Positions 11,263 to 21,393 of a DNA stretch of 64,000 nucleotides are shown piece by piece. The position numbers were made by a program, and so were the translations under genes. The stretch covers positions 163,872-227,871 of the forward strand of contig JALRMH010000058.1 in the NCBI GenBank assembly GCA_026119935.1. The letters are read 5' to 3'. Numbering within the stretch: the stretch's first letter is position 1; the number at the start of each line of letters is the position of its first letter. Origin of the DNA: Endothia cerciana. Taxonomy: Eukaryota > Ascomycota > Sordariomycetes > Diaporthales > Cryphonectriaceae. The notes below the pieces were generated by a model that ran no database searches, was not told where the DNA came from, and worked only from the letters and a program-made list of their open reading frames with translations.

Positions 11263-11944
11263 CTTGTGCGTGCTGTTGTGGAATAAGAAGAGGGACGAGT
11301 CGAAGTGCTTTTTGTCTTTGTTTGTGATTTGGCTTGGTATCATGGTGAGGACAGGATGTGTCCTGTAGTTTGATTTGATTCAACTCGACATTTTTTCTTT
11401 GTAACTTGATGGAACAACGTCGGGGGTGAAGTGAACTAAATAGAATTGGACTCGATCTAGAGATCACAGTGTCTGTGGCTGGCAAAGGCAGCTTGACTTG
11501 TCCTAGCAGCAGGCAAATGGGCGTGGTGATGAGTTAATAGCGAGCATCATATCCACGAAAGAAATCAGTTCGTGTCAGATCATGCAAGACTTGGAATCTT
11601 CCATTTTCTCTCTCTTCTGCTCTTCATTTCTCAAAGAGGAGAACTATTGTAGGGATGTGCCGACTCTATCTCACACGGTCTTATAGGAAGATACGTTGCC
11701 ATCCTGGACCAGAAGGTTTGAAGATGCCCACTAATTATTGCCCATGGGTTGTGAACTTTGCTAGGTATGGAAAGACTCAACACGGACTATCAACTGGCTA
11801 TGATGTAATGCTGTGGGCTATAATGGCGGCAAGGCAGTATGAGACTATGTCTCAGCAGCTTTGAATCGACATCCATGTCGGTGGCAACGCCAAGATGTCG
11901 TCGTGTAGGACTTAGCCACTTCATTGAAGGTTGAGGCCGTACAT

Positions 11945-11987
<43 letters not shown>

Positions 11988-12360
11988 TTCACAATGTACG
12001 CTCAAGCCAGCAGCAGACGTCGCAAGACAAACTTCAAAATTCTGTCGTCATTCTCGCACAACATCTGGACCCCATCAACAATCGCCGTCAGGTCACGAGT
12101 CATCTATTTCGGCTGCTAGGTTGATCCCCCTCTTTCAGAGTTCACCTCTGATGCCCGTCTGACTCCAGCCTGAAAGCAGCCTTCTGGTGATGGAAGTCTG
12201 GTCTCTAGAGAGGGACTTCATCACCATTACTCCGAAATCACCGACTAGAATCTAGTGTTTTGCCCTCTTCTCTCGTCTCTCATCCCCCTCTCGGCTGTAC
12301 CTCAGATAGCAGTTGCGAGACCTGGTCAAGCTGAAAACTAGTGCCCGCAGTGATATGCGT
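11263..12360. other. intergenic
   Basis: No gene seen. It holds the 5' side of the 11262 gene and the 3' side of the carotenoid oxygenase gene. An (CAG)11 tract followed by three TAG is present at 11945-11986. Confidence 0.5.
11945..11977. repeat. (CAG)11 trinucleotide repeat
   Basis: Eleven perfect CAG units followed by TAGTAGTAG; not in a recognised coding frame. Confidence 0.9.
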
Positions 12361-14293
12361 CTAGTTCGGGCAGTGCAGCCCGTGAAGCCCAAACCCGACC
12401 GCAAAGTCCATCTCGGCCCGTCCCATCTCCTCCATCGTCCTGGCGTCCAGGCAGACCAGATAGCTCTTCTCCGAGAAGCCGTCCAACACCACACTCAGCA
12501 GCACCCCGTCGTCTTCCTCCTCGCCAGCAGGGCGCGGCACAAAGATCGCCTCGGCCGGGGTGTGGCCGGCGGGGTTGTTCCACGACAGCGCCTCCCGGGT
12601 GACGGTGTCCGTCTTGACAATTGTGTCGAGGAGGGTGGACTTGCCGCTCTGCGGAAGACTGTACATGTACCGATAGGGCCTGGTGTGGTATCGCGGGTTG
12701 ATGGTGGGCAGCTCGCCGGTATGTGGGCTGGGGATGGCGAAGACCTGCTCAGGCCTGGGAGACTCCGTGACTGTGGGCTGTCTGGCCTCGGTGGGTGCCA
12801 TGGGGAGAGGAATGCGGACCTTCCACCTCACCAGACTACTCAGGGTGTTCTTGACCTTGGCCTCGCTCGAGTAGGCCTTCTCGGCCTCGCCGTTGACATT
12901 GAGGATGGTGTCGTGGTAGAACTTGTGAAGGATGTCTGTGTTCGGGAAGTCGACGACATCGCAGAACAGGTCGACAGCATCACCAGTGTCATGAGCACCT
13001 CTGTCCTCCGGGGCCACGAGCACGTCCCAACAGTTGACGCTGTGGAAGAAGAAGGCCGCAGGCGTCTCGAATTCGGCTACGACGCCGTGGCCGTGAAGCC
13101 GGTCCACCACGAACCAATTGCAGACCCGTCTCTTGTCGAATGGCTCTATGGCCTCCAGGAGATTGCCCTTCCAGGGGACGCTGAGTCCCATCTTGGCAAA
13201 GTGGGTGCTCGGCACCCTCAGCACCACGAACCTCTCGCTCAGGAAGAAGCTGTGGATATAGGCCGGGGGCAGGGCTGGCCGCGAGAAGGTCGCCAGGACG
13301 TCCGTCTTCCCAGTGGCAGCGGACACCCTGAACACCCTGTAGATGGCCTGCCGGCCTCCCTGGATGTTGTAGTTGAAGACGTCGCCCGTCTTCGGATCAC
13401 GCTGGGCATGCGCGCAGGACATCGCGCCCTTCAGCTCAGGGTGCAGGTCGCTCTGCAGGGCTGCGTTGCCAATGGGCTCGAGGGTCGCTGCATCCACCGC
13501 GCGCAGGCAGGCCGTGTCGGAGGTGATCCACATCTTCTTCGTGTCTGCGCGGTGACCGCTGGACGTGGCAGGTGCTGTCGCCTGGCCGTCGGCCCTGTCG
13601 CCGTCGGCCCTGGCGTCGATTGCACTGTTGGAGGACGGCCCACCCGAGAACAAGCCTGGGATCTCAATGGAAGGCAGCACAGTAACGTTCATGTTGTCGT
13701 ATTTCGTCGCCTCCTTCCCCTGGTCTAGCGCCCTGAAGCAGCTCATGGCCTTGCCGAAGATGCCAATGCATGGGTCCGCCTTCTGCGCGAAGCTGATGAC
13801 ACCTTTAAAGGAACCCTTCTCCTGGACCCGTCTGACAAAATCGTCGGTCTGTCGTCTCGAAGAGTAGAACACCTTAACCTGGTCGCCGTCGGAGACCGTG
13901 ATGTCGAAGCGGTGTAGGTGGGCCAGGCCGTCGAACCAGTGGGAGATGAGAACCGCTCCATCCTTGCCCTGCCCATAGCCTTGCTTTGCTCCATCAATCT
14001 TGCGGCCCCCTGGGCCGTTGCGGAAGAGTGAGCCCGCTGCCCAGACGGGGATGGTCCCTCTGACGGCGAGCTTGATGGGACCGCGATACTCGATCAGGTT
14101 GTTGAACTGGTGTATGGTCAGCCTTGGGACGTATCAGGCTGGAAGGAGGGGGACGACATGCCCCAGCCTCGTTTGGCCACTCGAGGTAGGCTCCACTGGT
14201 GAGGTTCCTGGCGACCTCATCACGATCAATCTGCTCTTCAGCAGCTGTCCTTCGAGTAGGTGCCGCAGGAGCACCGTCTGCTGGTTTACCCAT
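12361..14293 (-). CDS. carotenoid oxygenase (RPE65/CCD family)
   Basis: Non-heme iron dioxygenase family that splits double bonds in carotenoids, apocarotenoids or stilbenes. The two-exon model is 14293-14162 and 14106-12361 (625 aa). The four iron-ligand histidines of the seven-bladed propeller fit His277 (SCAHAQRDP), His329 (YIHSFF), His399 (FFFHSVNCW) and His619 (GLHGLHCPN). The N-terminus has the family pattern: EWPNEAG, RGPIKLAVRGTIPVWAAGSL, FRNGPGG, SHWFDGLAHLHRF. The 55-nt intron (14161-14107) has an excellent CTGAC branch site and CAG acceptor, but the only donor restoring phase and family sequence begins GCATGT, so it is a GC-AG intron. The ATG at 14293 (MGKPADG) is the first in-frame ATG; there is no plastid or secretion signal. 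A disordered insert (about residues 200-233) separates two blades. Whether it cleaves carotenoids or stilbenes cannot be decided. No other carotenoid gene lies in the window. Confidence 0.92.
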
Positions 14294-15798
14294 GTCTGAT
14301 CTGGCAGTGGTACAGACGCTGAGTAAAGATTGTCTTGTCAAGCCTGTGCCTGAAGATCTGGAGCGAAGTGTCTGTTATAGCCTCGAGTAGTTGGCGAGTG
14401 GGGTAAGGCGAAGTGGGATTTTGTCTTCTTCCCTCAACGGGTTGAATGGGGACCTGATGGCGGTTTTTAAGTGAGTTTCCTGGGCAACAAGCCTTTCACA
14501 TGCATCGTGCCCACTCGCCTGTGGTAAAGGAAATCATGGGATCGCACCTGTCGCACATTATGGATCGCACCTGTCGCACGCTATAGTCGCTGGGGCTGGC
14601 CTGGTAATACGGATAGTCTTAGAGCCGCAGGAGGGCATCATCTTCTTCCCGGTACTGGCTGGTGAGGGACATGAGTCTAACCTATGTCGCGTTCGGGTAA
14701 CCGACAAGTGGTCAGATGTGCCCTTAGGCACAAAGCTACGGTGGGGCCATGAATGGCGAAGCACACGGGCCCATGCAGCTAGACCTTTCGAATTGGGACA
14801 AAGCTCCAGGTGCACCTCGAATGCATTTCCTAGTAGGGGATGGAGAGGCCCCCACCCCCTAGACTGAGGCTATGTTGAACACCATGACACCCGTCATGAA
14901 GGCCTGGCCACCACCGTTTTTCACTTAGGCTACCTCTAATCGTGACTGCCTAAATTAATGGGGCCTATCATGTAGACCCATTCTGTGAGGTTCACACCAT
15001 GGTTTGTATTGGATTTTCAAGCCCCTGGGATAGGTAATGGTGGTGTTAACGTGCTGGTCGAGTCTGGTCGTGCTGGTGTTGGAAGGCGTCATGCGATTGT
15101 CAGCACTTCTGCTGTCAGAGTCCTTCCTTATCGTCCTTCGAGATGTGCTGGACAGTGGCTCCAGACTGATGAATTAGGGCATGGAGGGACCAAAGGAATA
15201 GGTGCAGTACGATAATGACATCTACACGCATCCCAAAGCTATGTCGACAATGTGAAGACCAGGAGGCACACGCTAATCCGATATTGTACATGGGCAGAGA
15301 CATCTGGCCTGGAAGCCAAAGACGAGAACCACTTTTTTATCAAAAGGAAAGGAAGGAAAAGGACAAATGCCCGGGTATGGCCGGCGAGCTGGAAGTTTCA
15401 AAGAGTGCACAAAGCTTGTGGGGCAGTCAGAAAAGATGGTCAGGCTGCCAGCCCTCCTCCAACAGGCGAGGCTGAGAGACATGTAGCCAGGATCCCACGG
15501 CAGGTCCAGGATGCGCCAAGGTTCAGAGACGATATCCTCTCCGCGGAATAGCTGTATCTTTCAGACCATGGAGCTTGTAGCGGCAGACCAGCCTTCAAAG
15601 CCGGCACGGGGATAACCTGTCCACTTCACAGTCCATGTCAATACTTCACCCATTTACCTGTGGAGACCGCTGGCATGCAGGCGATTATCAAAGGGCTCAC
15701 TTACCTCTGAAAGCACCTGCACTACCATCCTGAAAATCCCACCACCTCTGAGGTCCTGCCCCAAGACCCAAGCCTTGCTCCATTACAACCTCACCAAG
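14294..15798. other. divergent intergenic region
   Basis: Shared upstream region of the carotenoid oxygenase (-) and the DUF1810 gene (+), about 1.5 kb. No convincing coding frame. The 130 bases before 15799 are CA/CT-rich, as expected for a fungal 5' leader. Confidence 0.5.
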
Positions 15799-16500
15799 AT
15801 GTCTAGGCTTTCAGCTTCCAGTCCAGCTACTACCTCAGGAGCCTCGACAGACAGCAGACTGGTGCCGGGCGAGGACCCATACAGCCTCGAGCGCTACATC
15901 CATGCCCAGGACGCAGCTCAGATCTTCGACCGCGTTGTGGCAGCCATCCGCAATGGCCACGAGAAACCCCAGCCTGCCTCCTGGGTGTGGTGCGTCTTCC
16001 CACAGATGGATGGCTGCTGGACAAGCAAGCCCGTGAGAGGCCCCAGACGTGACCTCTGGCCCCATGGCCACGCCCTCGCCAACCTCGACGAGGCTCGTGC
16101 CATCCTAAAACACCCCATCCTCGGCCCTCGCATCTGTGCCGCGGCGCAGGCCGTGCTCCACAGCCCCCACGTCGACAAGTTCACAATCATGAGCAACATG
16201 TATATGGATGTCGCCCGTCTGCACTCCTCTATCACTATATTCTGCCAGGCAGCGCGCCACCCCGTCTGCATGCATGGCAGGGTGCAGTTTGAGGAGATGG
16301 GGGAGGATATCGTGTTCCGCAAGGTGCTGGACAAGTACTTCGTCCGCGAGCCCGACAGCGATAACGAAGACTACTTCGTGAAGAGGAAGTGTGGTTCGCG
16401 TCACGCGCCAACCATGAAGCGCCTCAAGGAGCTGCAGGCGAAGGCCACAGCGGAGCGCCGGGCCTCACCAGGCAACACGTGTGTCTGTGGACGTGGCTAG
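15799..16500 (+). CDS. DUF1810 family protein
   Basis: A 233-aa single-exon protein matching the DUF1810 pattern, a small domain shared by bacteria and fungi whose biochemical role is not established. Visible family blocks are DPYSLERYIHAQ (about 26-37), the aromatic core SWVWCVFPQM (61-70), LDEARAILKHPILGPR (about 97-112), a helix with SSITIFCQAA and FRKVLDKYF. The C-terminal 40 residues are basic and probably disordered. The in-frame frame extends upstream to 15775, but the first true ATG is at 15799 (MSRLSASS), which I used. It is divergently placed to the carotenoid oxygenase gene, with no evident functional tie. No secretion signal. The family assignment is good; function unknown. Confidence 0.85.
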   Translation: MSRLSASSPATTSGASTDSRLVPGEDPYSLERYIHAQDAAQIFDRVVAAIRNGHEKPQPASWVWCVFPQMDGCWTSKPVRGPRRDLWPHGHALANLDEARAILKHPILGPRICAAAQAVLHSPHVDKFTIMSNMYMDVARLHSSITIFCQAARHPVCMHGRVQFEEMGEDIVFRKVLDKYFVREPDSDNEDYFVKRKCGSRHAPTMKRLKELQAKATAERRASPGNTCVCGRG

Positions 16501-17328
16501 GCCGCGATTGGTGCCATGTAGGATGGCACCCAGAACCAGATGGAATGCGCGAGTGTTGCGCGGGCTGCCAGGAAGTAAGTTCAGAGCTTTCCAGTGTATT
16601 TCTGGATGGGCATTCCTGGCCGATCTTCTGAAGCACATGCTGAACATCATCACTAGCACTGTCGAATAGGAGAAAGAGACTGCCACACATCAGGCAAGAG
16701 GGCGCTGTGGGGTCAGTGTAGCGGGATTGGCAGGTAGCAGGAGCAAGAACAAAAGGAGCGAGCGGGACAGCAGAGGCAGGTAGACACCAGCTTGACAATG
16801 ATGGAAGAGATACCCAATGTTCTTTTGCTACCTGTCGTGACGAGGACATAATACGGGCCTTATCATCATGAAAAAGAACCGAAGGTTATGGCGGCAGGTG
16901 TAAAAGGCAGAGCAGTAAAGATATTGGCGTTTGACATTTTGAGTAATAGGCAACCAATTTTCGTGACAGGCGCGGGTTCAGTGCTGCTTGGAAAAACTCC
17001 CTCCTCCCCCCCCCCCAAAAAGTCCAGCCCACAACTTCGCCTGCAGAGTCTCTCTGCACAAAAGGTCGACAGGGCCAACCCATCACAAGACCAAACAAAC
17101 TCCTGCCAGACTTCAGGCCCTGCATTCACAAGACACCTACAGTCCATTCCTCAGCCAACACATTCCCGTCGGTCTCCCCTTCTCAGCCTGACGTTGTCTG
17201 CTACGACCATCCCAGAGACTCCCCCGTGCTCCAAAGCCTCTTCGCCGTATGCTGCTGCCTCCACGCAACTATTCTCGGTTGCCAATCCCTTATTTCTTGG
17301 CTGTAGCTCCGCTAACAGGATACAGGCC
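16501..17328. other. intergenic / upstream region of the 2EXR gene
   Basis: No separate gene is seen. An open frame continuous with the 2EXR gene begins at an ATG at 16888, but its translation up to 17328 is low in protein character and spans a C11 run (17006-17016), so I treat it as probable 5' leader. The alternative is an N-terminally longer 657-aa product. Confidence 0.45.
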
Positions 17329-18861
17329 ATGCGTGACGACGAGTATCCTGAGCCCAACGTCGAGGCCAAAGTGGTGCACTGGCTCGTGTCGGCAGACCTT
17401 GCAACCATGCCCTCTGCAGCCCAAGCCGTCGGTGCCCGAGATAACCCCATCATTCTCGACTACGACGACGATGACAACAACGACGGTGATAACAACGACG
17501 GGGATAACAACGGCATCGACAACAATGGCGTCGACAACAACAGCGTCGACAACAACAGAGGTGACAACAACAGCGGCGACAACGACAGCGGCGACAACGA
17601 CAGCGTCGACAACAACAACAGCCTCGACAACGACAGCATCGACAACAACAACAGCCTCGACAACGACAGCGTCGACAACAACAACAGCCTCGACAACGAC
17701 AGCGTCGACAACAACAACAGCCTCGACAACGACAGCGTCGACAACAACAGCGTCGACAACAACAGCGTCGACAACAACAGCGTCGACAACAACAACAACA
17801 ACAACGCTGACAACAACAGCGCCGACAACGACAGCGTCGACAATAACAACAGCGATGATGACCACCCCCAACTAACCTCGAGCAGTCCTAGTGCAGTCTC
17901 CATCATGTCGGAGCCGATTGTCCACCCCACGGAGTTTCACAACTTTGCCCAGCTACCCACGGAGGTCCAGCGCATGGTATGGAAGGACGCCATCAATGAT
18001 GCCCTCCAGCCAATGGTGTACCGCTTTGAGCTGGTCGAAATCGCACGCAATCCCGAGTACCCGGGGAGCCCTCCTAATCCTGGCCCCGGGGTCTGCCTCA
18101 AGGCCACGCGCCACCTCAAGCTCGCAACCAAGGGGCACCGTAAACTCCTAGGTGCATGCTTCCAGTCTCGCCAGCAGATGATTGCCTCGCTCGGCGGTCG
18201 GAAGTTATTCATCTGGTACAGAAATGCTCAGGGACGCGGGCGCCGGTCGTGGGTGCCCTTTGACTTCCAACAAGGCGTCCTCAGCATCGAGATCGCCACA
18301 ACGCATACCCCCATGTCAGGTGCGCTGTGGGTGTCAGACATAATCGCACAGGAAGAGAACAGGTTCCTGCGTCGACTGACCCATGCGATTGACAATATAT
18401 CCGACCTCGAATTTGCACCGGCCATCAAGAATCTGGCCATTGAACTGGGCTGGAAGACTTTGGTGTCCGGCCGGTGGTACCGAACGCAACCAAGGCCAAT
18501 ACACATTGAGACATTGGCGATGAAGTTTCCGGCGCTCGACACGCTTACAGTCATCGATACAGATGAGCTCGACTACGCGAGACCGGGACCTGGGGGAGAT
18601 GACCTCGAAGCCCTCGGCTTTTTCGGAGAAACCGTCCTCTTCGACTTTTCCGAGATAGTCGCCCAGCCATTTTACGATGGCCCAGAGGAGGAGGAGCTCA
18701 TGAGAGACGCATGCCACCATTTGTACTACAGATGGAAAGTAATGCGGGCGAGAAGGAACAACGGCAACGAAGATTTTGGAGGCAACATGAGCGACATGGG
18801 TGCGTATTGGGGAGGATCGAGCAGAAGAAGACTCCTTGCTGGAGTTGCATGGAGCATCTGA
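17329..18861 (+). CDS. 2EXR-domain protein with Asp/Asn-rich repeat
   Basis: A 510-aa protein (from the ATG at 17329). The C-terminal part, from about residue 201 (EFHNFAQLPTEVQRMVWKDA), matches the fungal 2EXR domain, an F-box-like N-terminal motif found in large fungal-specific families of unknown function. Between about residues 44 and 178 lies a striking Asp/Asn/Ser-rich tract, with five-residue DNNSV units and eleven-residue SLDNDSVDNNN units, encoded by a minisatellite. The N-terminal 43 residues (MRDDEYPEPNVEAK...) look ordinary. Start choice is uncertain: an ATG at 16888 is in frame but its extra sequence looks non-coding. No signal peptide, no introns seen. Function unknown; the repeat is probably length-variable between strains. 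Confidence 0.75.
   Translation: MRDDEYPEPNVEAKVVHWLVSADLATMPSAAQAVGARDNPIILDYDDDDNNDGDNNDGDNNGIDNNGVDNNSVDNNRGDNNSGDNDSGDNDSVDNNNSLDNDSIDNNNSLDNDSVDNNNSLDNDSVDNNNSLDNDSVDNNSVDNNSVDNNSVDNNNNNNADNNSADNDSVDNNNSDDDHPQLTSSSPSAVSIMSEPIVHPTEFHNFAQLPTEVQRMVWKDAINDALQPMVYRFELVEIARNPEYPGSPPNPGPGVCLKATRHLKLATKGHRKLLGACFQSRQQMIASLGGRKLFIWYRNAQGRGRRSWVPFDFQQGVLSIEIATTHTPMSGALWVSDIIAQEENRFLRRLTHAIDNISDLEFAPAIKNLAIELGWKTLVSGRWYRTQPRPIHIETLAMKFPALDTLTVIDTDELDYARPGPGGDDLEALGFFGETVLFDFSEIVAQPFYDGPEEEELMRDACHHLYYRWKVMRARRNNGNEDFGGNMSDMGAYWGGSSRRRLLAGVAWSI
17461..17856 (+). repeat. Asp/Asn-coding minisatellite
   Basis: In-frame tandem array inside the 2EXR gene: 15-nt units (GACAACAACAGCGTC-like) and at least four 33-nt higher-order units coding the eleven-residue SLDNDSVDNNN. 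The reading frame is open across the whole array, and the antisense frames are open too, a consequence of the repeat composition. Confidence 0.93.
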
Positions 18862-19379
18862 TGCCGCATCGCGGGCTGAGGTTCAGCCAGACCACATCCG
18901 GCCACCGCTTGCTGTGTATGGGATCATGGGTGAAAAGCTTAGGCATTGCGCGTTCTGATAAGCTTAAATCGACGTCTCCTGTTGTGCTATGGGCGGAATA
19001 GCTGTTAATTGGTGGAAAGCCCTCAATAAAAGCAAATCTTTCATTCGGATGGAGTATTGATATGGCGTCATTTAATTGCAAGATGGAAATACGCGGAGAT
19101 GTTTCTCTAATGGCCCATGGCAACGTCGCATTGCCACAGAGTGGGACCCAAACGCCATGCAGGTGCAGATGTAGCATACGATACCGCCAGGCCGCGTATG
19201 TGGATGTTTTTAGGTGGGTAGGGAATGTGAGATACATAAATGTTCAAGGGGACTCATGCTTCGCATCTCGGAATAGCATCCGATGCTGACAGGTCCCCTA
19301 GGTGCCCTCGTCATATGATTAGACCTCAACTTGGGAGTGTCCAGACCGACCGCTGGCAGGCGATCCACTATTGCACACC
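18862..19379. other. intergenic
   Basis: Terminator side of the 2EXR gene and promoter side of the rhamnogalacturonan lyase gene. No coding frame supported and no clear regulatory motif identified. Confidence 0.5.
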
Positions 19380-21279
19380 ATGACTCCCAGGCAACGGCTG
19401 CTGACTTGGAGTCTCTCCTTGCTCTTCGGTACCACCGCCGCCAAGGGCCCTTTCTTGACCCAGATCGACAACCAGACGTGGATATTTGGCAATGACCTAT
19501 GGAACGTCACCGAGGGCCCCAACTACGCCACAAAGTTGTACTCGTCAATCCTGCCGGGCGAGGATCTTGTCGGCACAGCCTACGGGCACTACTCTGACAT
19601 CGGTATGTGAGGCGTGCTGATCCTTCACCTCTAGGCTCTAATGCTAACCTCCAAGAAGACGGTGCAACTCTTCTCGAATGGACATCTGCCTCTATCGTCG
19701 CCCGTGGAGATGACTATATCGACATTGCCTTCTCGGCCACCGACGCCGATCTGCACTGGGTCGTCTTCGACGACCTACAAGGTGCATACCAGTACGTGGT
19801 CAACAAGGCCACCCCCTGGATGGAGATCCTCCGAACACTGTGGCGTCTTAATCCCGACATATTCCTGAACGGTCGCACCAACATCAAGGACGACATCCTG
19901 CCTCCCTTCTACCTGTACACCAACGCCACTGAGGTCCAGGACGAGACGTTCGAGCTGGCCAATGGGACCTACATCACCAAGTACGACTGGTCAAATTTTG
20001 TCCGCTTCCGGGACTTCTACGGCATCTATGGCCCGGACGTCGTGGGATCGTGGTGGATCCACCCTTCGACTGAATACTTCACCGGAAATCAGCTCAGCCA
20101 GACCTTGACTGTCAGTATTGACCCCGGCTGGGGCGACGATGGTGAAGCTCCATACGCTGATCGATGAGCAGGTCCATCGAGAGTCGGCAACAGGAGACTC
20201 CGTCCAGCTGAACGTGTTTCAGGACACATCCCACTTCCGCGTTGGCAATGATACCCTTGCTCCAGTGGGCAAGATCTGGGGCCCGTGGCTGTGGTACCTA
20301 GTAAGTGGTACCGTCCTGTTTCCCACCTGACAGGTTTTGTGGCTGACAGGGAGCGTATCAGAACAACGGCTCAAAAGAGGATGTAGAGCAGCGCCGGCTC
20401 CAAGAGCTGGAGAAGTTCCCCTACACTTGGCTCAACAACACTGCATACCAATCCCGCGGGGACATCACAGGCAGCCTCCGCCTCAGTGACGGGCGTCCTG
20501 CAGCCGGCGCATCCGTCTTCCTCGGTGACACCGACACATCGATCCGACCACTCATTCAGGGCACCAACTACTACTACACCACCCAGGCTGCCGATGACGG
20601 GTCCTTCTCCTTCCCGGATGTGCGGACAGGCCAGTACGGCCTCTATGCCTGGTCGGATGGCGGCGCGCTCGCAGACGTGTACACCAACGTGACGCTGACC
20701 CCCGTCACCGTCTCAGAAGGCCAGACCACCGCGCTGGGTGAGCTGGGGTGGGAGCTGCCGACGGGCCGCACCGGGATCTTCCGCCTCGGCGACTTCGACA
20801 AGAACGCCACCGAATTCGTGAACGGGGGACTGCCTTATCAGTTCGCCATTACGACCCTCAGCCCCGCGAACCTGACGTTTGTCATCGGGGAGTCCAACGT
20901 CTCGACCGACTGGTACTACGCCATCTCCGGCCTGGGCACCTGGACCATCCAGTTCGAGATTGACTCGGCAGACCTACAGAGCCATGGCAGCAACGGCACG
21001 GCGTTACTCAGCATTTCGCTCGCCGGCTATTCGCAGAGCCAGTCTATGGACATCGATGTCAACGGCATTCCCTTGGGATCGCTGAACGATGATATCCTGA
21101 CGAACGATCCCGGCCTGTACCGGTCGAGCAGGATCAGCGGAGAGTGGAGGTTCATCCAGTATGGGATTGATCCAGCGCAGCTTGTGGCGGGCACGAACGC
21201 TATTGGCTTCACTATCACGAGGTATACGGAGTGGCGAGGGTTCATGTGGGATAGCATTTTCCTGGAGTGGCAGAACTAA
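19380..21279 (+). CDS. secreted rhamnogalacturonan lyase, PL4 family
   Basis: Extracellular enzyme family that cuts the rhamnogalacturonan-I backbone of pectin by beta-elimination. The four-exon model is 19380-19602, 19656-20110, 20172-20300 and 20362-21279 (574 aa). Introns are 53, 61 and 61 nt (GTATGT...AAG, GTCAGT...CAG, GTAAGT...CAG) with CTAAC/CTGAT/CTGAC branch sites; the last acceptor could also be 20349, adding four residues. Residues 1-21 form a signal peptide (MTPRQRLLTWSLSLLFGTTAA). The catalytic N-terminal part has GPFLTQIDNQTWIFGND and NVTEGPNYATKLY. An FnIII-like domain starts near residue 302 (GDITGSLRLSDGRPAAGASV), followed by a jelly-roll, carbohydrate-binding-like C-terminal domain (from about GRTGIFRLGDFDKNATEF). 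Several N-glycosylation sequons fit secretion. The gene is convergent with the decayed alcohol dehydrogenase 114 bp away. I did not map the catalytic Lys/His by alignment. Confidence 0.93.
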
Positions 21280-21393
21280 GCCAGTTCATCGCAAACGACA
21301 CGGTGGCTGTTCAGGATCCCATTTCTTCAGAGGACCATGCCACTAGTACCAGCTTAGCCGTAGTAAGTGATCAAACCAACTCACTCATACGGC

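Noticed and set aside
12313..13728. 471-codon + strand frame opposite the carotenoid oxygenase
   Set aside because: Shadow frame of the GC-rich exon; the minus strand carries the iron-ligand histidines.
16888..17328. N-terminal extension of the 2EXR protein from an upstream ATG
   Set aside because: In frame but with poor protein character and a homopolymer run; treated as probable 5' leader, though not excluded.
17290..17930. Long open frames antisense and in alternative frames across the Asp/Asn repeat
   Set aside because: These are by-products of the 15/33-nt repeat, which leaves all frames free of stops; the translations are pure Val/Asp, Thr or Leu/Ser runs.
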